This document shows, piece after piece, positions 1 to 7,219 of a stretch of 14,564 nucleotides of DNA. The DNA lies in NCBI GenBank assembly GCA_003524705.1, contig DQGV01000048.1:1-14564 (forward strand). Direction: 5' to 3'. The position numbers were made by a program, and so were the translations under genes. The notes beneath the pieces were generated by a model. It searched no databases. It was given only the letters and a program-made list of their open reading frames with translations, and had not been told where the DNA came from. Numbering within the stretch: the first letter of the stretch is position 1; every line of letters starts with the position of its first letter. Source of the DNA: Anaerolineae bacterium. Lineage in GTDB: Bacteria; Chloroflexota; Anaerolineae; Anaerolineales; Villigracilaceae.

Positions 1-11
1 GGTACATATTG

Positions 12-1169
12 ATGAATAATTTTTTTCAACCCGTTAGAGGGCTTGGTGTTTTTAAAATTTTCTTAATTGTATTACCAATCACTTGTATTCTTTTTGTTTT
101 CATTAATCCAAGCAAACTGGATGCAAGTGATTTTATGCTAATTGCTTGGAACCCCGCGCAAGAATTATTGAAAAGCGGTTCAGTTTATGCTGATTACCCG
201 TACCCAATCTGGACGGTGCTTGTGATGTTACCGTTTGTGGTTTGGTCACCTGAAGTTTCAATGCTCTTATGGTTTATTATGAATTTGTTTATGCTGGCGG
301 GTAGCCTCGCATTGTTGATTGACATGTTTGATTGGGATATTTCCCCTGCTTTATTAGCATTCTTCAGCACGTTTTCTATTTTCTTTCTACCAGTGCTAAC
401 AAGTATGTGGTTAGGTCAATTGAGTGTTTTTTCTTTATTGATGTTAGCTTTAGCACTTCGTCTTTTTTTAGGTCAAAAATGGACATGGCTTGGGGTTGTT
501 TTAGGTCTCTCATTTGTTAAACCACAAGTGATGATTCTTTTGGTTGGTTTATTATTACTTTGGTCACTTTTGCAACGAAGGTGGCAAGTATGGCTTGGTT
601 TTGGCATAGTTATTTTGATATTAATCATTATTTCTCTTCCATTTATTTCTACTCCTAGCCAAATCATTGGTGGTGGAATTAGTAGCCATCTTTCAACTTA
701 TATCGAACGTACAAGTACAATTTGGGGTTTATTCTTGAGTATTGGTTCTTCGTGGTTGATTCCAGCTGTGATTTCATTAGGATTGTTGATTTGGCTTGGA
801 TGGGTTTGGTTGCCTGTTTTGCTGGGACAAGAAATTTTTAAGAATCGAAACTTTTTTCTCTTTTCTTCAGCGGTTTTGGTTAACTTAATTGCAATTCCAT
901 ACAGTTGGATGCATAATTTATTGCTCTTAATTCTGCCTTGTGGGTATTGTATAACTCTGGTTTTGAAAATGAAAAGCCGTATCCGATTTTTTTGGTTGGC
1001 TATTTTATTTATTATTATGCACCCGCTCATGGTCAGCCTGTTCATATTATTTCACGGACCGACACTATCTCAGGCATATCAAATTATCCCCGCCATTATA
1101 CTTACCTTGATTCTTATCATTTTAGAATGGAAGAAAAATACTGATGACAACATCGCCTTATCAAGATAA
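12..1169 (+). CDS. GT87-like polytopic membrane glycosyltransferase (DUF2029 family)
   Basis: Predicted integral membrane glycosyltransferase of the GT87/DUF2029 type. Characterised members, such as actinobacterial PimE, use polyprenyl-phosphate mannose on the outer face of the membrane. The 385-residue protein is almost entirely hydrophobic, with about nine or ten membrane segments. TM1 is near residues 13-32. A loop with Asp37 and Asp40 follows, where family members carry the catalytic Asp. Then come the family-like stretch YADYPYPIW (59-67), WLGQLS (133-138) and FVKPQ (168-172) before a Trp/Arg-rich turn (RRW 189-191). The ATG at 12 was chosen; a TTG at 9 is directly in front, and the frame is open to the window edge, so a more upstream start cannot be excluded. 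No ribosome site is visible. The 3' end overlaps the next gene by 26 bases, suggesting an operon. The family is fairly secure; donor and acceptor are unknown. Confidence 0.72.
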   Translation: MNNFFQPVRGLGVFKIFLIVLPITCILFVFINPSKLDASDFMLIAWNPAQELLKSGSVYADYPYPIWTVLVMLPFVVWSPEVSMLLWFIMNLFMLAGSLALLIDMFDWDISPALLAFFSTFSIFFLPVLTSMWLGQLSVFSLLMLALALRLFLGQKWTWLGVVLGLSFVKPQVMILLVGLLLLWSLLQRRWQVWLGFGIVILILIIISLPFISTPSQIIGGGISSHLSTYIERTSTIWGLFLSIGSSWLIPAVISLGLLIWLGWVWLPVLLGQEIFKNRNFFLFSSAVLVNLIAIPYSWMHNLLLLILPCGYCITLVLKMKSRIRFFWLAILFIIMHPLMVSLFILFHGPTLSQAYQIIPAIILTLILIILEWKKNTDDNIALSR

Positions 1170-1818
1170 ACCCAGCCCTTGGTCAAGTCATTCAAGGATA
1201 CTTTCATATTTACAAGCATTACCTGAAAAAAGTAAAGTATTTGATGTTGGCACTGCATCTGGAATGTTGGCAAGGCGTGGCAATTCGTCTCTTCGATATT
1301 TTGGCGTTGAAACCAATGAAGACTGGGCAACCAGTGCTTCACCTTTTTACGAAAAATTATGGAAGTGCTCTTTCGATGAAATGCAAAATGAAGATCTGAA
1401 AGGATATGATGCAATTGTATTAGGAGATGTTCTTGAACATATGCCAAACCCTGAAATTGCATTGAAGCGACTTGTAGAATTGCAATCCAGTGGAAGTTTA
1501 TTTATCATCTCTGTTCCCAACGTGGCTAATATATGGGTACGCCTCCATTTATTAACAGGGAATTTTGACTATGCAGAACGCGGCATTCTCGACCGCACAC
1601 ATTTGCGTTTTTTTACACGAAAATCATTGATTCATTTAGTTGAGAATTGCGGGCTTGATATTGACTCAATCAATGTTACGCCTATTCCTTTAGAATTAAT
1701 TTCAAACTTTTTTAATACATCCGTAGGTAAGTTTACACATGCTATATTCGCTTCTATTACTTCATTGTTTCCCACTTTGCTCGGGTATCAATTTATTGTG
1801 AAAGCAAAAAAAATATGA
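1144..1818 (+). CDS. Class I SAM-dependent methyltransferase (Methyltransf_11/23 type)
   Basis: A 224-residue soluble SAM-dependent methyltransferase. Motif I is VFDVGTASGML at residues 32-42 (Asp34, Gly36, Gly40). The acidic residue ending strand 2 lies in FGVETNED (53-60). The post-motif region is YDAIVLGDVLEHMPNP (88-103). The C-terminal part has SVPNVANIWVRLHLLTGNF and DRTHLRFFTRKSL (150-162), a pattern typical of methyltransferases found in polysaccharide and lipopolysaccharide clusters. The start lies inside the end of the GT87 gene, with a GGAAG about 10 bases upstream as a weak ribosome site. Its stop overlaps the next start in an ATGA quartet, so the three genes are probably translationally coupled. 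The substrate, perhaps a sugar or lipid-linked intermediate, is inferred only from the neighbours. Confidence 0.82.
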   Translation: MTTSPYQDKPSPWSSHSRILSYLQALPEKSKVFDVGTASGMLARRGNSSLRYFGVETNEDWATSASPFYEKLWKCSFDEMQNEDLKGYDAIVLGDVLEHMPNPEIALKRLVELQSSGSLFIISVPNVANIWVRLHLLTGNFDYAERGILDRTHLRFFTRKSLIHLVENCGLDIDSINVTPIPLELISNFFNTSVGKFTHAIFASITSLFPTLLGYQFIVKAKKI

Positions 1819-2564
1819 GCCAACAAAAAAATATCTTCATTGTTTTACCTGCTTATAATGCTGCTAAAACTCTCATGCGCACATTAGATGAAATTCCATC
1901 AGAATTTCGTAAAAATATTATTCTTGTAGATGATGCTTCAAAAGACAATACAGCAGAAATTGCACAACAAGCTGGGTTAAGGGTATTTATTCATCCACAA
2001 AATCGTGGGTATGGTGGAAATCAAAAAACATGTTATACCCAAGCACTAACAGCAGGTGCCGATGTAGTTATCATGCTTCATCCAGACCATCAATATGATG
2101 CAAAAGTGATTCCACAACTTGTGAAACCGATTCTAGACGGCGATGCAGATGCCGTATTCGGTTCTCGCATGTTAGGTGGACATCCGCTTGAGGGTGGAAT
2201 GCCGTGGTGGAAATATAATGCCAATGTTTTGTTAACTGCTTTAGCAAATATTATCTTTCGACGCTATCTCACCGAGATTCATTCAGGCTTTCGGGCTTAT
2301 TCCAAAAAATATTTAGAAACAGTACGTTTTATGGATAATAGTGATGATTTTATTTTTGACACAGAAATCATTGCACAAGGAATGATGAATCACTTAACTT
2401 TTCGCGAAGCCCCAATTGATACTCGCTATTTTCCAGAAGCATCTTCTATTAATTTATGGCGCAGTATCGTGTATGGTTTTGGGATTTTAAAAGTGTTACT
2501 TAAATTTTGGCTTCATCACTATGGTCTATTACATTTCAAGCAATTTGAACCCAACAGGAGTTAA
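1815..2564 (+). CDS. Family 2 glycosyltransferase, dolichol/polyprenyl-phosphate sugar synthase-like
   Basis: A 249-residue GT-A fold glycosyltransferase of family GT2. The N-terminus has the nucleotide-binding signature [13 protein letters not shown] (8-20) and [11 protein letters not shown] (36-46), with Asp39/Asp40 as likely UDP/GDP-sugar ligands. [10 protein letters not shown] (61-70) is followed by MLHPDHQYD (87-95), which takes the place of the usual DXD-like metal motif. A GSRMLGG element (116-122), EIHSGFRAY (154-162) and FIFDTEI (179-185) match the DPM1/polyprenyl-phosphate glycosyltransferase branch. No clear membrane anchor is present, although residues 217-238 are fairly hydrophobic. 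It starts within the ATGA overlap with the methyltransferase. It plausibly loads a sugar on a lipid carrier that the GT87-like enzyme upstream could use as donor; this pairing is an inference. Confidence 0.85.
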   Translation: MSQQKNIFIVLPAYNAAKTLMRTLDEIPSEFRKNIILVDDASKDNTAEIAQQAGLRVFIHPQNRGYGGNQKTCYTQALTAGADVVIMLHPDHQYDAKVIPQLVKPILDGDADAVFGSRMLGGHPLEGGMPWWKYNANVLLTALANIIFRRYLTEIHSGFRAYSKKYLETVRFMDNSDDFIFDTEIIAQGMMNHLTFREAPIDTRYFPEASSINLWRSIVYGFGILKVLLKFWLHHYGLLHFKQFEPNRS

Positions 2565-2565
2565 T

Positions 2566-3744
2566 ATGTCTAAAACCGATTGGATTACACAAGAAATTGA
2601 AAATTTAAAATCGCAAGGTTTGTATAACAACATTCGAACGATTGGTTCGCCACAAGGTGCGTGGTTGATTGTGGATGGAAAAAAAGTTTTGAATTTTTGC
2701 TCGAACAATTATTTGGGGTTAGCCAATCATCCTGATTTAATTTCCGCTTCAAAAAATGCGACCGTCAAATTGGGTATTGGACCTGCGGCAGTTCGCTCAA
2801 TTGCAGGCACGACCACATTGCATGTTGAATTAGAAAAACGAATTGCACAATTCAAAGGAGTGGAATCATCGATTACATTTCAAAGTGGATTCACTGCCAA
2901 CTTGGCAACTGTTCCCGCATTAGTTGGGAAAGAAGATGTAATTTTTTCTGACAAGTTAAATCACGCTTCGATTATTGATGGCTGTAGATTATCTGGCGCG
3001 AAAATTATTGCATACGAACATAACGATGTGAAATCTTTAGAAGAACAAATCAAAGCCAATTTGAGTCAATATCGAAGAGCATTGATTATCACTGACGGAG
3101 TCTTCAGCATGGATGGTGACGTTGCTCCATTGCCTGAGATTTATGAGGTTGCAAAAAAATATGACATTCTATTAATGGTAGATGATGCACATGGTGAAGG
3201 CGTGCTTGGCAAAGGTGGACGAGGCATTGTTGACCATTTTGGTTTGCATGGCAAAGTGGATGTAGAAGTTGGCACTTTCTCAAAAGCATTTGGTGTGGTC
3301 GGCGGAATGGTGGCTGGAAAATCTATAATCATTGAATGGTTACGTCAGCGTGGACGTCCATTTTTATTTTCATCTGCAATGACAATTCCAGATACTGCCG
3401 CATGTTTAGCCGCGATTGATTTGTTGGAAGATTCAACTCAATTGGTAGATAAACTTTGGGAGAATGCAAAATATTTCAAAGCAGAGATGAAAAGTTTAGG
3501 CTTTGATACAGGCGTCAGTGAAACACCCATAACTCCCGTCATGTTAGGTGAGGCGAAGTTGGCACAACAATTCAGCCGCGAGTTATTTGAATCAGGTGTG
3601 TTTGCTATGGCAATCGGATTTCCGACTGTTCCACAAGGTAAAGCTAGAATCCGCGTGATGATTTCTGCGTCACACTCAAAAGATGATTTGGATAAAGGTC
3701 TGGAAGCGTTTAAAAACGTCGGAAAAAAGTTGGCAGTGATTTGA
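2566..3744 (+). CDS. kbl: Glycine C-acetyltransferase / alpha-oxoamine synthase (2-amino-3-ketobutyrate CoA ligase)
   Basis: PLP-dependent enzyme of the alpha-oxoamine synthase family, 392 residues. The best reading is 2-amino-3-ketobutyrate CoA ligase, which interconverts glycine plus acetyl-CoA with 2-amino-3-oxobutyrate in threonine breakdown. Visible landmarks: [13 protein letters not shown] (46-58), substrate-site [12 protein letters not shown] (128-139, with His133 stacking on PLP), [11 protein letters not shown] (175-185), VDDAHG (205-210, Asp206 and His209) and the Schiff-base lysine in TFSKAFG (Lys240). The ending ITPVMLGEA...VPQGKARIR is typical. The overall pattern recalls the broad-specificity Thermus enzyme, which also makes 8-amino-7-oxononanoate, so a biotin role is possible. 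The start at 2566 was chosen because AGGAG at 2556-2560 precedes it by five bases; an in-frame start at 2521 lies inside the GT2 gene. No threonine dehydrogenase gene is in the window. Confidence 0.85.
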   Translation: MSKTDWITQEIENLKSQGLYNNIRTIGSPQGAWLIVDGKKVLNFCSNNYLGLANHPDLISASKNATVKLGIGPAAVRSIAGTTTLHVELEKRIAQFKGVESSITFQSGFTANLATVPALVGKEDVIFSDKLNHASIIDGCRLSGAKIIAYEHNDVKSLEEQIKANLSQYRRALIITDGVFSMDGDVAPLPEIYEVAKKYDILLMVDDAHGEGVLGKGGRGIVDHFGLHGKVDVEVGTFSKAFGVVGGMVAGKSIIIEWLRQRGRPFLFSSAMTIPDTAACLAAIDLLEDSTQLVDKLWENAKYFKAEMKSLGFDTGVSETPITPVMLGEAKLAQQFSRELFESGVFAMAIGFPTVPQGKARIRVMISASHSKDDLDKGLEAFKNVGKKLAVI

Positions 3745-3747
3745 TTG

Positions 3748-3792
3748 GTCTAACAGGTCTTACTAGTCTGATAAGTCTGATTCGTCTTTTGT
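3748..3792 (+). repeat. Five-unit tandem array of 9-bp GTCT-headed repeats
   Basis: GTCT occurs at 3748, 3757, 3766, 3775 and 3784, an exact 9-bp period. Units read GTCTAACAG, GTCTTACTA, GTCTGATAA, GTCTGATTC and GTCTTTTGT. The array begins three bases after the kbl stop codon and runs up to the tRNA promoter. The same repeat family occurs as an inverted 5+5 array at 10457-10546, sharing the unit GTCTTACTA exactly. The function is unknown. There is no matching inverted arm here, so this copy cannot form the long hairpin of the other one. Confidence 0.75.
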
Positions 3793-3794
3793 TA

Positions 3795-3803
3795 TGGTAA
3801 AAT
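3795..3803 (+). promoter_or_regulatory. Extended -10 promoter for the tRNA-Ser genes
   Basis: TGG followed by TAAAAT gives an extended -10 element (TGn plus 5 of 6 consensus bases), about 21 bases before the first tRNA. Transcription would start near 3810, leaving a leader of about 15 bases. No good -35 box is seen; the position falls inside the 9-bp repeat array (GTCTGA at 3775-3780). Inferred from motif and placement only. Confidence 0.45.
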
Positions 3804-3824
3804 CGCTTTCGCAATTTGAATATT

Positions 3825-3909
3825 GGAGGGATGGCCGAGTGGCTTAAGGCGCATGTCTTGAAAACATGTTTGGGTCACACCAACGTGGGTTCGAATCCCA
3901 CTTCCTCCG
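3825..3909 (+). tRNA. tRNA-Ser (anticodon UGA)
   Basis: An 85-base class II tRNA. The acceptor stem pairs GGAGGGA (3825-3831) with TTCCTCC (3902-3908), followed by discriminator G at 3909 as expected for serine. The anticodon arm has stem CATGT/ACATG and loop CTTGAAA, giving anticodon TGA (reads UCA and probably UCG). A long variable arm is present (TTTGGGTCACACCAA region), as is the T-arm sequence GGTTCGAATCC. CCA is not encoded; the discriminator is followed by CTG. Confidence 0.96.
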
Positions 3910-3937
3910 CTGGTAGTAAGTTAACAACTCAAAACTT

Positions 3938-4024
3938 GGGAAGGTGCCAGAGTGGCTGAATGGGCTCGCCTGCTAAGTGAGTGCTGGGTAAAACCAGTCG
4001 CGGGTTCGAATCCCGCCCTTCCCG
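3938..4024 (+). tRNA. tRNA-Ser (anticodon GCU)
   Basis: An 87-base class II tRNA, 28 bases after the first. The acceptor stem is GGGAAGG (3938-3944) with CCTTCCC (4017-4023), and the discriminator is G4024. The anticodon stem CTCGC/GTGAG encloses CTGCTAA, giving GCT, which reads AGC and AGU. The extra arm contains CTGGGTAAAACCAG and the T-arm GGTTCGAATCC. CCA is not encoded. It is probably co-transcribed with the UGA tRNA, because no separate promoter is evident in the short spacer. Confidence 0.96.
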
Positions 4025-4027
4025 CTG

Positions 4028-4059
4028 AAAAAAAACGTATCTGAAAAGATGCGTTTTTT
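4028..4059. terminator. Bidirectional intrinsic terminator between tRNA-Ser and the zinc-ribbon gene
   Basis: A hairpin pairs 4031-4042 (AAAAACGTATCT) with 4047-4058 (AGATGCGTTTTT), with one T:G pair and a GAAA loop. It has a T run on the plus strand and an eight-base A run (4028-4035) that becomes a T run on the minus strand. It directly follows the tRNA pair and lies 35 bases beyond the stop of the convergent gene, so it can end both transcripts. Confidence 0.8.
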
Positions 4060-4093
4060 GTTTCCAGTTGCGCGCCTCTCTTCATTCTTATTC

Positions 4094-4984
4094 TCACAAC
4101 TTTGCCCCGCACGTTCTACAAAATTTATCTCCAGTTTTGGCACGGGTTCCACAACTGGCACAATACGCGCCAGTTTTATTTTCCTCTTCTTCCACATTCA
4201 CATTTCTGCGACGGCGTGCGCGCTTAGATGAAGTGCGTCCGATGCGCCAGTAATAGACTGTCCCAACCACAACAAACAAAATCCCAAACCCACCAATCAC
4301 ATACGGTAGAAAATTATTTAAAGAAACACGTCCTGGCGTACTTTCATCTAACGGACCAGTCGGTTGAACTTGTTGTTGTTGCGGATTCGTGAGTGTTAAT
4401 GAGGTTTTCTGATATTGCAAGTCTAATTTATATTGTTGGCGCGCATCTACTTTAACTTCCTCACTTGTATACACTACAAGTCCATTGACCGATTCCTTAA
4501 CTTCATAATCTGGTTGCATCGAAAATGCGACAACGTCCATCGGCTCTAGCACATTCACAGAAAACTTTTTGACTGCATATATTTGATTCCATGAATAAGA
4601 AAAACTTCTTTCACTACCAGAGAACATCAGAGGTTGATAATATTCAAAACGATAAATCACGTTTTGCTCAATTGTCATCTTGAAAGTTTGCCAATTTTCA
4701 TTGCCACTTGGTGTTTCAAACTTGGCATTGAGCAAATTTCCACTTTCATCTTGATACGCTACCGCAATTAAATTTGCATCCGTAGGAATACGAAATGTTA
4801 AATCCACTGGCAATGGAGTCATAGGAGCAACTTTGAAATCCACAATCACCAACATACTCGGCTGGTCATATTCTGGCCACAATTGCACATTGACACTATA
4901 TAAAGATACATCGGTTTGAGCAGATGCAGAAAAAGGAAAAAGAAGCAATATCCCCAATACGAACAATAGTACAAACTTACGCAT
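4094..4984 (-). CDS. Exported single-span membrane protein with C-terminal zinc ribbon
   Basis: A 296-residue protein of unknown function with clear architecture. A signal peptide at residues 1-22 ends near FSASAQ. An extracytoplasmic region of mainly beta character follows (about 25-195), then a Gln/Pro-rich linker (PQQQQVQP), one membrane span (about 226-246), a very basic stop-transfer stretch (RTSSKRARRRR, 250-260), an acidic patch (EEEE) and a terminal zinc ribbon with Cys275/Cys278 and Cys289/Cys292 (CASCGT...FCRTCGAKL). The positive-inside rule puts the ribbon in the cytoplasm. The ATG is supported by GGAGG (minus strand, complement of 4991-4995) six bases upstream. It may sense or bind something outside and signal or scaffold inside, but no function can be assigned. 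Transcription probably ends at the shared hairpin near 4028-4059. Confidence 0.78.
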   Translation of the reverse strand: MRKFVLLFVLGILLLFPFSASAQTDVSLYSVNVQLWPEYDQPSMLVIVDFKVAPMTPLPVDLTFRIPTDANLIAVAYQDESGNLLNAKFETPSGNENWQTFKMTIEQNVIYRFEYYQPLMFSGSERSFSYSWNQIYAVKKFSVNVLEPMDVVAFSMQPDYEVKESVNGLVVYTSEEVKVDARQQYKLDLQYQKTSLTLTNPQQQQVQPTGPLDESTPGRVSLNNFLPYVIGGFGILFVVVGTVYYWRIGRTSSKRARRRRNVNVEEEENKTGAYCASCGTRAKTGDKFCRTCGAKL

Positions 4985-5039
4985 GGTAAGCCTCCAAATA
5001 AAATTTTGAGTATCTTACCATGTTGACATTAAATTAAAA

Positions 5040-5099
5040 GTAGGGACACAGCAAAACGATAAATCATCAAGATGAATTAATATCTCGCTGTGTTCCTAC
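5040..5099. repeat. GTAGGG-ended inverted repeat downstream of panE
   Basis: The arms GTAGGGACACAGC (5040-5052) and GCTGTGTTCCTAC (5087-5099) are complementary except for one position, with 34 bases between. It starts seven bases after the panE stop codon, and four T residues follow the hairpin on the minus strand, so it may help end or stabilise the panB-panE message. The ends resemble the palindrome at 7446-7475 and the repeat inside the GT4 gene, suggesting one dispersed family. The rest of 4985-5106 shows nothing else beyond the ribosome site of the downstream gene. Confidence 0.7.
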
Positions 5100-5106
5100 A
5101 AAACTA

Positions 5107-6030
5107 TCAAGCCATACTAAACGCATGACCCGAAACCGTCGCGCGTACCATCGTCCAACAGGCTTTGTTATACGGCGTTTTGATTCCGTGTTTTTGTCCG
5201 CGTTTCATAATGGCGCCGCAAATCGCATCAATCTCTGTCGGCGCGCCACGCAAAACATCCTGAAACATAGATGATTTATTTTGTGCAGTTTTTCTGGCAA
5301 CATCTTCTGCAGCAACAACAGGATTTTCAAACGGCAAATGCACATGCTCGGCTTCAGCAACTTCGGCTGTTTCTTCTGCCAATGCACCCATCATTTTTCG
5401 CGCTTTCGGATGTGATAACAATTCTCCGTTTGGAACTTGCAACAAAGCAGTCAATGGATTTATCGCCGCATTGATGACTAACTTACCCCACACCAATGAT
5501 TCAGCATCATCCACAATTTGCAAATTAAATTTTGCGGACTTCAACATCGCTTCTAACTTAAGGGACGCTTGATTCTGTTCCAGTGAAATGATTCCCTCGC
5601 CTCCAACTTTGACGAGTCCAGGCGCGAGCAATGTCGCACCTGTAGTCGTAATGCCGAGGGAAACGCGACCAACTCCCAATGTAGATTGAAGCGTTTCTTT
5701 ATTTCCGATTCCATTTTGCAAAGTGACAGCGAGGCCATCATCAGCAAGTGCAGTTTGTAATTGTTTAGCGGCGCGTTCTGTTTGCCAAGCCTTGACTAAC
5801 ACCAAAGCATATTTTGAATCTTTTACTTCATTTGGATTATCAGTTGCATGGACTTGATAACTTTTTTCATTTCCATCTGAGTCAATCAATCGTGCTCCAT
5901 TTTTTTGTAAAGCATTCAAGCCATCTTTCCAAGTACCAAGCATGGATACAGAATGACCCGCTTCACTTAATCGTGCCGCGAACAAAGTTGCTAACGCACC
6001 TGTACCGACTAATAAAATATTATCTTTCAT
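5107..6030 (-). CDS. panE: 2-dehydropantoate 2-reductase (ketopantoate reductase)
   Basis: NADPH-dependent reduction of ketopantoate to pantoate, the second committed step toward pantothenate and coenzyme A. The 307-residue protein has the N-terminal Rossmann motif LLVGTGALATLFAARLSEAG (6-25). It also has TLQNGIGN (103-110), the helical-domain catalytic motif WGKLVINAAINPLTALL (181-197) with Lys183 and Asn187, and the C-terminal substrate motif GAPTEIDAICGAI (262-274) with Glu266. Length and order match PanE/ApbA. The start at 6030 was chosen because AAGGA lies just upstream and the ATG overlaps the panB stop in an ATGA quartet. A nine-codon longer in-frame start at 6057 would run deep into panB and lacks support. 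It is translationally coupled to panB. Confidence 0.92.
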   Translation of the reverse strand: MKDNILLVGTGALATLFAARLSEAGHSVSMLGTWKDGLNALQKNGARLIDSDGNEKSYQVHATDNPNEVKDSKYALVLVKAWQTERAAKQLQTALADDGLAVTLQNGIGNKETLQSTLGVGRVSLGITTTGATLLAPGLVKVGGEGIISLEQNQASLKLEAMLKSAKFNLQIVDDAESLVWGKLVINAAINPLTALLQVPNGELLSHPKARKMMGALAEETAEVAEAEHVHLPFENPVVAAEDVARKTAQNKSSMFQDVLRGAPTEIDAICGAIMKRGQKHGIKTPYNKACWTMVRATVSGHAFSMA

Positions 6031-6905
6031 TTTATTTCCTTGAGGAATGCAGACCATTCTTCATCTGTCATTTCAACGGTATGTTCAGGAGCAGGGAATT
6101 TTTTTGTTTCAACATCGTCAATATATTCGGTGAAGGCTTTGTTCATGACTTCATGCAGGTTGGCATATTTTTTTACGAATTTCGGTGTGAAGCGGTCGAA
6201 CAATCCAAGCAAATCATGTGTGACTAATACTTGACCATCACAACCTAAACCTGCACCAATACCGATGGTTGGGATAGAAATTTTCTTTGAAATCAACTCA
6301 CCTAAACGCGCAGGCACTGATTCAAGTACGATGCTGAATGCGCCAGCCTCTTCTAAAATTTGAGTATCTTCGAGTAAACGTTTTGCGGCGGAAGCAGTTT
6401 TACCTTGTGCGCGAAACCCGCCAAGTTGATTAACAGATTGCGGCGTGAGTCCAAGATGACCCATGACAGGAATACCTGCGCCAACAATCGCACGGACAGC
6501 ATCTGCTCGTTCACGCCCACCTTCGAGTTTGACAGCATCCATATTAGCTTGTTGTAAGAATCTGCCTGCATTTCGCACAGCATCTTCTACAGAAACTTGA
6601 TAGGACATGAACGGCATATCACCAATTAACAATGCAGATTTTGCTCCGCGTGCAACAGCACGAGCATGATGAAGCATTTCTTCCATGGTGACGGGCAATG
6701 TATTTTCATAACCCAGTACCACCATCGCTAGTGAATCGCCAACGAGAATTGAATCAATACCTGCTTTGTCTATCGCCATGGCGGTGGGATAGTCATAAGC
6801 AGTTAACATGGTGATTGGCTCGCCACGTTCCTTTTTCTGACGAAACGTGAGAGTGGTCACTTTTTTACGTTGTGACGTGGTTGAAGAAACAGTTGAGGTA
6901 GACAT
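6027..6905 (-). CDS. panB: 3-methyl-2-oxobutanoate hydroxymethyltransferase (ketopantoate hydroxymethyltransferase)
   Basis: Transfers a one-carbon unit from 5,10-methylene-tetrahydrofolate to 2-oxoisovalerate, giving ketopantoate, the substrate of the next gene. The 292-residue TIM-barrel protein has all expected landmarks: MLTAYDYPTA (33-42), VGDSLAMVVLGYENTLPVT (55-73, metal ligand Asp57), IGDMPF (94-99, Asp96), VKLEGG (125-130, Glu128), GHLGLTPQS (149-157), the catalytic Glu195 in VLESVP, and IGIGAG...DGQVLVTHDLLG. Residue roles are transferred from the E. coli enzyme. The first 18 residues are Ser/Thr-rich and low in complexity. The ribosome site GGAGGG is four bases before the ATG. It is the first gene of the panBE pair; panC and panD are not in this window. 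Confidence 0.95.
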   Translation of the reverse strand: MSTSTVSSTTSQRKKVTTLTFRQKKERGEPITMLTAYDYPTAMAIDKAGIDSILVGDSLAMVVLGYENTLPVTMEEMLHHARAVARGAKSALLIGDMPFMSYQVSVEDAVRNAGRFLQQANMDAVKLEGGRERADAVRAIVGAGIPVMGHLGLTPQSVNQLGGFRAQGKTASAAKRLLEDTQILEEAGAFSIVLESVPARLGELISKKISIPTIGIGAGLGCDGQVLVTHDLLGLFDRFTPKFVKKYANLHEVMNKAFTEYIDDVETKKFPAPEHTVEMTDEEWSAFLKEIK

Positions 6906-7020
6906 GGTACCCTCCGAAAATGGTAGAGTCCGCTTTGCATGTTATTCCCCTAATTTACATGCGATTTCGGTTGAATAAAATTTACATTGTCACATTCTTC
7001 TGGATATGTGCAATTTGAGT

Positions 7021-7052
7021 ATTATACACAAAATTGAATTTTCATCTATAAT
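7021..7052. promoter_or_regulatory. Candidate divergent promoters (panB and YtxH gene)
   Basis: Two perfect TATAAT hexamers lie on opposite strands: 7021-7026 read on the minus strand toward panB, and 7047-7052 read on the plus strand toward the YtxH gene. The leaders would be roughly 110 and 160 bases. The -35 regions are poor, and the region is AT-rich enough for chance matches, so this is tentative. Confidence 0.3.
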
Positions 7053-7078
7053 AAAATTGTCAGAAATAAAAACTACCA

Positions 7079-7196
7079 TGTCATTCTGAGCCGCGTTTTT
7101 GTTTTTGCGGCGAAGAATCTCTAACAATATTGTAGAGACCCTTCGCTTGGTCTCGATACGGACTTCGTCCTACTCGACCAACGACTCAGGGTGACA
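7079..7196. repeat. 118-bp composite palindromic (MITE/REP-like) intergenic element
   Basis: The ends TGTCATTCTGAG (7079-7090) and CTCAGGGTGACA (7185-7196) form 12-bp terminal inverted repeats with two mismatches. Several smaller palindromes lie inside: GCCGC/GCGGC around 7090-7111, GAGACC/GGTCTC around 7135-7153, and a GGAC-TTC-GTCC hairpin around 7160-7170. It is clearly richer in GC than its surroundings. The TGTCATTCTGAG/CTCAGGGTGACA ends are, from general knowledge, a common motif of dispersed intergenic elements in several bacterial phyla. No open reading frame is present, so it would be non-autonomous. Confidence 0.75.
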
Positions 7197-7219
7197 TATA
7201 CTCTGAAGGAGAATTTATC

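Larger units (their letters stand above)
6906..7219. other. Divergent non-coding region between panB and the YtxH gene
   Basis: This 314-base stretch has no credible gene. It is AT-rich from 6940 to 7075. It holds TATAAT on the minus strand (complement of 7021-7026), facing panB, and TATAAT on the plus strand at 7047-7052, facing the YtxH gene. Neither has a convincing -35 box at 16-18 bases. From 7079 to 7196 it carries a composite palindromic repeat (separate entry), which would lie in the 5' leader of the YtxH message. No riboswitch fold was recognised. Confidence 0.6.

Noticed and set aside
1079..1462. 127-codon minus-strand frame opposite the methyltransferase
   Set aside because: It is antisense to a clear methyltransferase motif region and has no start signals or family features.
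2521..2565. Earlier in-frame start for the kbl gene
   Set aside because: It lies inside the GT2 coding region without a ribosome site, whereas 2566 has AGGAG at ideal spacing and matches family length.
3825..4024. tRNA-associated integration site
   Set aside because: No partial tRNA duplicate, integrase or foreign gene block is present in the window.
5814..6227. 137-codon plus-strand open frame opposite panE and panB
   Set aside because: It lies antisense to two well-supported genes, has no ribosome site and its protein is rich in His/Phe/Leu without recognisable motifs; it is a shadow frame.
6906..7078. Riboswitch or attenuator in the panB leader
   Set aside because: The stretch is AT-rich without a stable conserved fold or known aptamer motif that I can recognise.
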